From assembly GCF_024055725.1 (NCBI RefSeq), contig NZ_JAMXMX010000044.1, positions 1 through 35,191 on the forward strand: DNA of 35,191 nt. The letters run 5' to 3'. Positions within the stretch are counted from its first letter, which is position 1. The number at the start of each line of letters is the position of its first letter. The notes beneath the pieces are model-generated. The model saw only the letters and a list, made by a program, of their open reading frames with translations. It was not told the DNA's origin and did no database searches. Positions 31,113-35,191 of this stretch are shown here, one piece after another. The position numbers and the translations under genes were made by a program. Source of the DNA: Actinoallomurus spadix (lineage in GTDB: Bacteria > Actinomycetota > Actinomycetes > Streptosporangiales > Streptosporangiaceae).

Positions 31113-32779
31113 TCAGGAGGCGAGTGCCGTCGAGATCGGCGCCGACAGGCGCAGGGCCACCTGGGCGAGCGTGCGGTGCCCTTCCCGTTCGGCCGACGCG
31201 ATCCGCTCCTCGGGAAGCGGCTGCCGCCACCACTCCCCGTTCACGGCGTCGACCGCCGCGCGCAGCTCCACCAGCGACGCGACCAGGCGGTCCCGGGCCG
31301 CGGCCAGGTCTCGCGGGTCCATGCCCCAGGTTGTGCCGAGCACGGCACGGGCGGTGGCGTCCGCGAGGACGACCCGGTCCACGAGGTCGTCGATCCGGTG
31401 CCCGGCCCGGCGATCGGTGATCAGGAAGCAGCCGAGCAGGCCGATGACCGCGCCCACGCAGGTGTCGAGCCAGCGGTCGGCGATGAGCCGTCCGGCGGGC
31501 TGCGCCCCGGCGAACTCGACGACGAGTAGCGCCATCGGCGTGACACAGACCGTTCCGAGCCAGTAGTTCCGGCTGATCAGCGCCTCCGCGCCGAACTGGA
31601 ACGCCAGCGCGGTCAGCACGAGCGCCACCTGGCCGGTGCGGGTCAGCGGCAGGGCCGCCGTGAAGACGAGCAGGCCGACCAGGTTGGCGAGCACCCGCTG
31701 CAGGGCGCGCTGCCAGGTGAGCGACAGGTTCGCCTGGAAGACGGCGGCGGCGGTGACCACCGCCCAGTAGGGGCGGCCCACGCCGAGAGCGGCCGAGCAC
31801 CACCCGGCGAGGGCGGCCCCGACGGCCACCCGCGCGCCGATCGGGATGACCGGCGAACCGGGACGCAGCGCGCGCAGAAGGTGCCGGGAGCCCCGGGCCC
31901 GCTCGACGGCGAGCCCGGCCAGCTCACCGGCCTCCGCCGGGCTGGGCGCGGGCATCGGCGGGGTCCGGCCGTGGCGCAGGTCCCGGGCCCACCGGACGAG
32001 CCGCGCGGCCTCCTCGGCGTGTCCCGGTCCGGCCGCGAGGGCGGACTCGGCGCGGGCGACGAACCGTTCCAGCGCCGCGCGGGCGGCGGCGCGCCCGGGC
32101 GTACGGGCGGGCACGTGAGCCAGGGTGTGCCACGCGGCGTTCGCCGCGGCGGCGGCGTCGTGCCGGGCCCGTGCCTCCTGACCGGGCGCGGCGCGGAGGA
32201 GCCGGGCCGCCGCGTCCAGGGCACGGGCGGCGGCGACGCGCTCCGGGCCGTCCGGGCGCACCAGCGCCGGCGCCATGCACACCAGCCAGGCGACGCAGCC
32301 GCCGAGCAGGCCGAGTCCCACGTGCGCGGGGATGTCGGCGAGCCGTTGCGGCACGAACGCGCAGCTCGCGGAGATGAAGGGAAGATCAGGCCACCGGGCG
32401 GGCCGATGCGGACGGCGTCGCAGACCACCTTGTGCGCGGCGGCGAGAAGTGCGGCCACGGCCACCCGGATCACCACCGACTCGGTCGACGCGGAGGTGAG
32501 GAGCGCGACCGCCGTGCTCACGAGCATGCCGAGCAGGACCCACAGCAGGGTCCGGGCGCGGGCGGCGTACGGCCGGCCGTGGGCGTACAGGGCGCACAGC
32601 GCCCCGGCCGAGGTGTAGAGGACCAGGTCGAGCCGGCCCAGGGCGAGGAGCGTGAAGTCGGGCACGGCGAGAGCCACTACGACGCTCAACGCGACCTTGT
32701 GCCAGATGTCGCTGCCCCGGCCGACCCGCAACACGCCCTTCAGCGGCAGCAGCCGCCTCCACGCCCTCTCTCGCTCCAC
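31113..32779 (-). pseudogene. FUSC/aromatic-acid exporter-type membrane protein, frameshifted
   Basis: Two adjacent frames together form one FUSC-family protein of about 555 aa. The 5' frame (from GTG 32779) gives the first membrane helices and reaches VRIGPPGGLIFP. The second frame takes over at LPFISASCAFVPQRL and continues through the second membrane half (RPYWAVVTAAAVFQANLSL, the typical FUSC block) to the stop at 31113. The break maps to a run of three G at 32379-32381 (CCC in the mRNA); one extra C restores the frame. It may be a true mutation or a sequencing error. No standard -1 slippery heptamer is present. Such proteins export aromatic or hydrophobic acids and are often controlled by a MarR regulator, here the next gene. 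Confidence 0.75.
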
Positions 32780-32785
32780 CCAAAT

Positions 32786-32812
32786 AGATTAACAGGTGTT
32801 TTACTCGTAAAA
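32786..32812 (-). promoter_or_regulatory. Promoter and candidate MarR operator of the FUSC-marR pair
   Basis: On the minus strand TAATCT (32791-32786) is a good -10 box, seven bp from the GTG at 32779, so the mRNA may be leaderless. The dyad TTTTAC-TC-GTAAAA (32799-32812) lies over the spacer and -35 region. The stretch 32781-32817 is AT-rich against its surroundings. Confidence 0.6.
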
Positions 32813-32842
32813 GTTTTCCGTGGCCGTGGGGCGCGGTTGCGG

Positions 32843-34873
32843 TCACACGTCGAGGGTCAGGTCCGGCGGCACGCCGATGAGGGACACGGCGCCCTGGGGG
32901 TCGACGTCGATCGAGACGGCCGCGGCGCCGACGCGGACGTTGCTCACGGACAGCGGCCCGAACCCGGGCAGCGGGGACACGGCCAGCCGGCCGGACGGCA
33001 CGTCGACGTCCAGGCCGAGCAGCGCGGTGACCAGCGCCGGCGAGACCGCGGCGGCCCACGCCTGGGGCCGGCACGCCGCCGGGTACGGCACGGGGCCCGC
33101 CGTCGCGCCGTCATCGGTCCGGCCGGCCGGGCCGCTGTGCCCGGAGTGCTCGACCGCCCGGCGGCTCCGCTCGGCGTGCGAACCGTGCCCCGGCGGGGCG
33201 GCCTGGCCGCCGAACAGTTCGGGCAGCCGGTGGCCGAAGCCCGGCGCGGCGGCGATCAGGCCGCGCGCCAGGCCGGCGGCGACGCCGGGGTGACCGGCGC
33301 GAACCAGGCCGAGGACGGCGATCACCGTGTCGTGCGGCCAGACCGAGCCCAGGTGGTACGACAGCGGGTCGAAGCCCGCCGAGGCCGTGCCCAGGGTCCG
33401 CAGCCCCCACCCGGAGTCGAGCTCGGCCAGCCGGGCGGCGACCAGGTCCTCCTCGGCCGGGGTGAGCAGGCCGGTGCCGAGGAGGTGTCCCATGTTGGAG
33501 GCCGGGCCGTCCACGGGTTCTCCCCGGCCGTCCAGCGCGATGGCGGGGTACCCGTCGACCCAGAACCGCGCGCGGAAGCGTTCCGCGAGGGCGGCCGCCC
33601 ACTCCCGGCGGCGTTCACCGCCCGGGCGGCCGAACGCGTCCAGCAGGCCGGCACCGAGCACGGCGGCCTGGTAGGCGTACGCCTGGACCTCCGACAGGGC
33701 GACGGGCGGCGTCGCCGTGCGACCGTCGGCGTGCTGGACGCCGTCAGTGGAGTCCTTCCAGCCCTGGTTGACGAGCCGGTCCGGCGACCCGGTGTAGGAC
33801 AGGAAGGCGTCGCCGAAGCCCTCGATCCACGTCAGTGCCCGCTCGGCGGCGGGCAGCAGCGCCTCGACCTCCGCGTCCGGCATCCCCCATCGCCACGCCT
33901 CCACGAGCGTGGTGACGAACAGCGGCGTGGCGTCGACCGTGCCGTAGTACACCGGCGGGAGCCACCCCGCGGCGTGTGCGGGGCGCAGCTCGTGGGGGAT
34001 CTTCCCGGGCGCCTCCTCCGTCTCCGGGTCGTGGCGGGCGCCCTGGTGCCGGGCCAGCGCCCGCAGCGTTCCGGCGGCGAGTTCCCATCCCAGGGGGAGG
34101 GCCAGCCGGGCGGTCCACAGGGAGTCCCGGCCGAACAGCGTGAGGTACCACGGGCTGCCGGCCGCGCAGTACGGGTCGCCCTCGTCGGCGAGCAGGAGCG
34201 CGCCGAGGTCTGCGATCCCCTGGCCGACCAGCGCGTCCAGGCGCCGGTCCTCGGACCGTACGGTGAGGGGCGTCGCCGACCAGGGCGGTGCCGTGTCCGG
34301 AGGCGCCTGCCGGAACCCCTCCACCGGCGGAGGCGTCGCCCGTACGGTCAGCGTGGTCGTGAACTCCTCCCCCGGCGCCAGCGCCGGCTCGGCCCGCAGG
34401 CGCCCGGTCAGCAGCACCGTGTAGCCGTCCGGGCCCGTGTGCGCGATTCCGTCGCGCAGCGGCGCCTCATCCGGTCCCTCCCGGCCCGGTTCCCCGGCGT
34501 GCCACGCCTTGACGTCGCTGATCTCGGCCAGGTCGGCGGCGGCCTCGACCGAGACGGTCACCGTGACCGGCTCGGCGCCGTCGTTGCGGACGCGGATCTC
34601 CTCGGTGCCGCCGTCGCGGCGGGCCGTACGGGTCCGCTCGACGGTCAGGTCACCGAGCGCCGCCGTGAAGCGGGCGGCGTCCGCGCCGAGCATGGTCGCG
34701 CCGGCCGGCTCGGGTTCGGCCCCGTCGAGGGTCAGCACCAGCCGTGACAGGACCCGGCGGTCGGCGACGTACAGTCCGTCGGCACCGCCGGTCAGCTGCC
34801 CGCTCGGCGGGGAGAGCCAGAGCGCCGGCGCGGCCAGACAGGTCAGGTGCTCGTGGAGGGAGGACTGGGACAC
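32843..34873 (-). CDS. Glycogen-debranching-type glycosidase (amylo-alpha-1,6-glucosidase family)
   Basis: A 676-aa protein with an N-terminal beta-rich domain (GDE_N_bis type: LSPPSGQLTGGADGLYVADRR near the start) and a C-terminal (alpha/alpha)6 barrel. Barrel signatures include YLTLFGRDSLWTARLALPLG, GKIPHELRP, YYGTVDATPLFV (Asp314) and NQGWKDSTDGVQ. It would act on alpha-glucans or a related oligosaccharide in the cytoplasm; the true substrate of this actinobacterial branch is uncertain. The GTG at 34873 is chosen because it begins just before the conserved N-terminal domain and has GGGAG six nt upstream; a reading to 34996 adds Pro-rich sequence. A Gly/Ser/His-rich insertion lies at about residues 550-590. 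It ends 63 nt before the FUSC-type gene. Confidence 0.85.
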   Translation of the reverse strand: MSQSSLHEHLTCLAAPALWLSPPSGQLTGGADGLYVADRRVLSRLVLTLDGAEPEPAGATMLGADAARFTAALGDLTVERTRTARRDGGTEEIRVRNDGAEPVTVTVSVEAAADLAEISDVKAWHAGEPGREGPDEAPLRDGIAHTGPDGYTVLLTGRLRAEPALAPGEEFTTTLTVRATPPPVEGFRQAPPDTAPPWSATPLTVRSEDRRLDALVGQGIADLGALLLADEGDPYCAAGSPWYLTLFGRDSLWTARLALPLGWELAAGTLRALARHQGARHDPETEEAPGKIPHELRPAHAAGWLPPVYYGTVDATPLFVTTLVEAWRWGMPDAEVEALLPAAERALTWIEGFGDAFLSYTGSPDRLVNQGWKDSTDGVQHADGRTATPPVALSEVQAYAYQAAVLGAGLLDAFGRPGGERRREWAAALAERFRARFWVDGYPAIALDGRGEPVDGPASNMGHLLGTGLLTPAEEDLVAARLAELDSGWGLRTLGTASAGFDPLSYHLGSVWPHDTVIAVLGLVRAGHPGVAAGLARGLIAAAPGFGHRLPELFGGQAAPPGHGSHAERSRRAVEHSGHSGPAGRTDDGATAGPVPYPAACRPQAWAAAVSPALVTALLGLDVDVPSGRLAVSPLPGFGPLSVSNVRVGAAAVSIDVDPQGAVSLIGVPPDLTLDV

Positions 34874-34898
34874 GGGGAGCTCCCGGGGAGGTGGCGTT

Positions 34899-34937
34899 CG
34901 CGGGGACGCCCCGCCGGGCGGGCGAGGCGTCCCCGCG
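34899..34937. terminator. 12-bp hairpin upstream of the glycosidase gene
   Basis: A perfect 12-bp stem (34899-34910 with 34926-34937) and a 15-nt loop lie 26 bp upstream of the glycosidase start codon. It could end a transcript arriving from the right or act as a leader element in the glycosidase mRNA. Confidence 0.55.
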
Positions 34938-35077
34938 GGGTCAGCGGAGGGTGACGGCGAGCGCAGAGGGCCGGCCACGGATCCGGCGTCGGCCACGACC
35001 TCGGTGCCGCGCGCCGTCCTGCGAACCCTGGTACGTCACGGCGCGCCCTCTCGTGGATCGCCCCCGAGCGTGCGCGG

Positions 35078-35114
35078 GCCCTCGGAGCCCGCCGGTCGGG
35101 CCGGCTCCGAGGGC
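35078..35114. terminator. 12-bp hairpin in the right-hand intergenic region
   Basis: A perfect 12-bp stem (GCCCTCGGAGCC at 35078-35089 with its complement at 35103-35114) and a 13-nt loop. Terminator-like by size, without a T tract. Confidence 0.6.
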
Positions 35115-35118
35115 TGCG

Positions 35119-35140
35119 GTCCGCCGCCGCGGCGGCGGAC
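35119..35140. repeat. 22-bp perfect palindrome
   Basis: A perfect 22-bp dyad with arms GTCCGCCGCCG and its complement, no loop, five bp after the hairpin at 35078. The arms are partly CCG triplet repeats, so part of the symmetry may come from simple sequence. Confidence 0.7.
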
Positions 35141-35150
35141 GTTCCTATGT

Positions 35151-35180
35151 CGGACACCGCGTGCCAGGCGGCGGTGTCCG
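35151..35180. repeat. 10-bp stem-loop at the window edge
   Basis: A perfect 10-bp stem (CGGACACCGC at 35151-35160 with GCGGTGTCCG at 35171-35180) and a 10-nt loop. It is the third of three consecutive stem-loops within about 100 bp. Confidence 0.65.
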
Positions 35181-35191
35181 CGGGCAGCAAC

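Larger units (their letters stand above)
34874..35191. other. Apparently non-coding region with four hairpins
   Basis: No reading frame here resembles a known protein. The only possible coding start is ATG 35147 on the plus strand, open to the window edge for 15 codons (MSDTACQAAV and onward), with a poor ribosome binding site. Instead the region contains four strong stem-loops, listed separately. It may be an end-of-operon region, a structured leader for the glycosidase gene, or both. Confidence 0.5.

Noticed and set aside
32370-32395. Programmed -1 frameshift in the FUSC-type gene
   Set aside because: The site reads AUC UUC CCU U, which is not an X-XXY-YYZ heptamer, and there is no clear downstream pseudoknot. 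A base deletion or sequencing error is simpler.
34944-35144. Minus-strand frame ending at 34941, just before the hairpin at 34899-34937
   Set aside because: Its composition is Arg/Gly-rich low complexity, it is interrupted upstream by a stop at 35145-35147, and it matches no family.
34843-35190. 115-aa minus-strand frame at the right edge
   Set aside because: It overlaps the start of the glycosidase gene and three hairpins and has shadow-like Arg/Pro/Ala composition.

Overview
The window comes from a very GC-rich actinomycete chromosome. The evidence is the strong third-position GC in every gene, frequent GTG starts, 4-nt ATGA/GTGA gene overlaps, an SCO6745-family protein, an F420-type LLM oxidoreductase, and a gylR-glpF-glpK-glpD locus like the gyl operon of Streptomyces. 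The genus cannot be fixed from the sequence; Streptomyces, Actinomadura and their relatives all fit. I see no rRNA, tRNA, CRISPR array, insertion sequence or phage gene.

Layout from left to right. (1) 45-1770: a PfkB sugar kinase and a membrane-anchored lytic-transglycosylase-like protein. (2) 1817-8681: a glycerol regulon. An IclR/GylR regulator is followed on the minus strand by one glycerol kinase, and it diverges from glpF, a second glpK and glpD. The shared 289-bp intergenic region holds two identical 21-bp operator-like repeats, one of them just upstream of a near-consensus promoter for glpF. (3) 8820-13182: an NCS1 permease divergent from a large receptor with CitA/DcuS-like sensor, PAS, GAF, SpoIIE phosphatase and RsbW-like ATPase modules, with a 16-bp perfect palindrome between them. 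(4) 13269-16007: an LLM oxidoreductase, divergent from an Rrf2 regulator and an MFS exporter that carry similar operator-like sequences. (5) 16063-18817: feoA-feoB-feoC under a DtxR/IdeR-type iron box. (6) 18918-21766: larC-larB divergent from larE, the three enzymes that make the nickel-pincer nucleotide (NPN) cofactor. (7) 21925-28020: a four-gene operon encoding an acyl-CoA-reductase-like SDR fused to a HAD phosphatase, a zinc alcohol dehydrogenase, a divergent LarA-family (NPN-dependent) protein and a PlsC-type acyltransferase, closed by a strong terminator with a T tract. (8) 28124-32779: an SCO6745-family protein behind an AT-rich palindrome, a secreted class-A-like serine hydrolase, a MarR regulator, and a FUSC-type membrane protein split by a frameshift. 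(9) 32843-34873: a glycogen-debranching-type glycosidase, then about 300 bp of apparently non-coding DNA with four strong hairpins.

The most interesting unit is 18918-28020. A full set of cofactor-maturation genes lies next to a candidate client enzyme. That client keeps the NPN-anchoring Lys and Ni-ligand His at the spacing seen in lactate racemase, but it appears to lack the catalytic His and the carboxylate-binding Arg, and its operon partners look like lipid enzymes. This suggests an NPN-dependent redox or epimerisation step on a fatty or polyol substrate rather than lactate racemisation. Gene functions are assigned from recognised motifs; nothing was searched or computed against a database.
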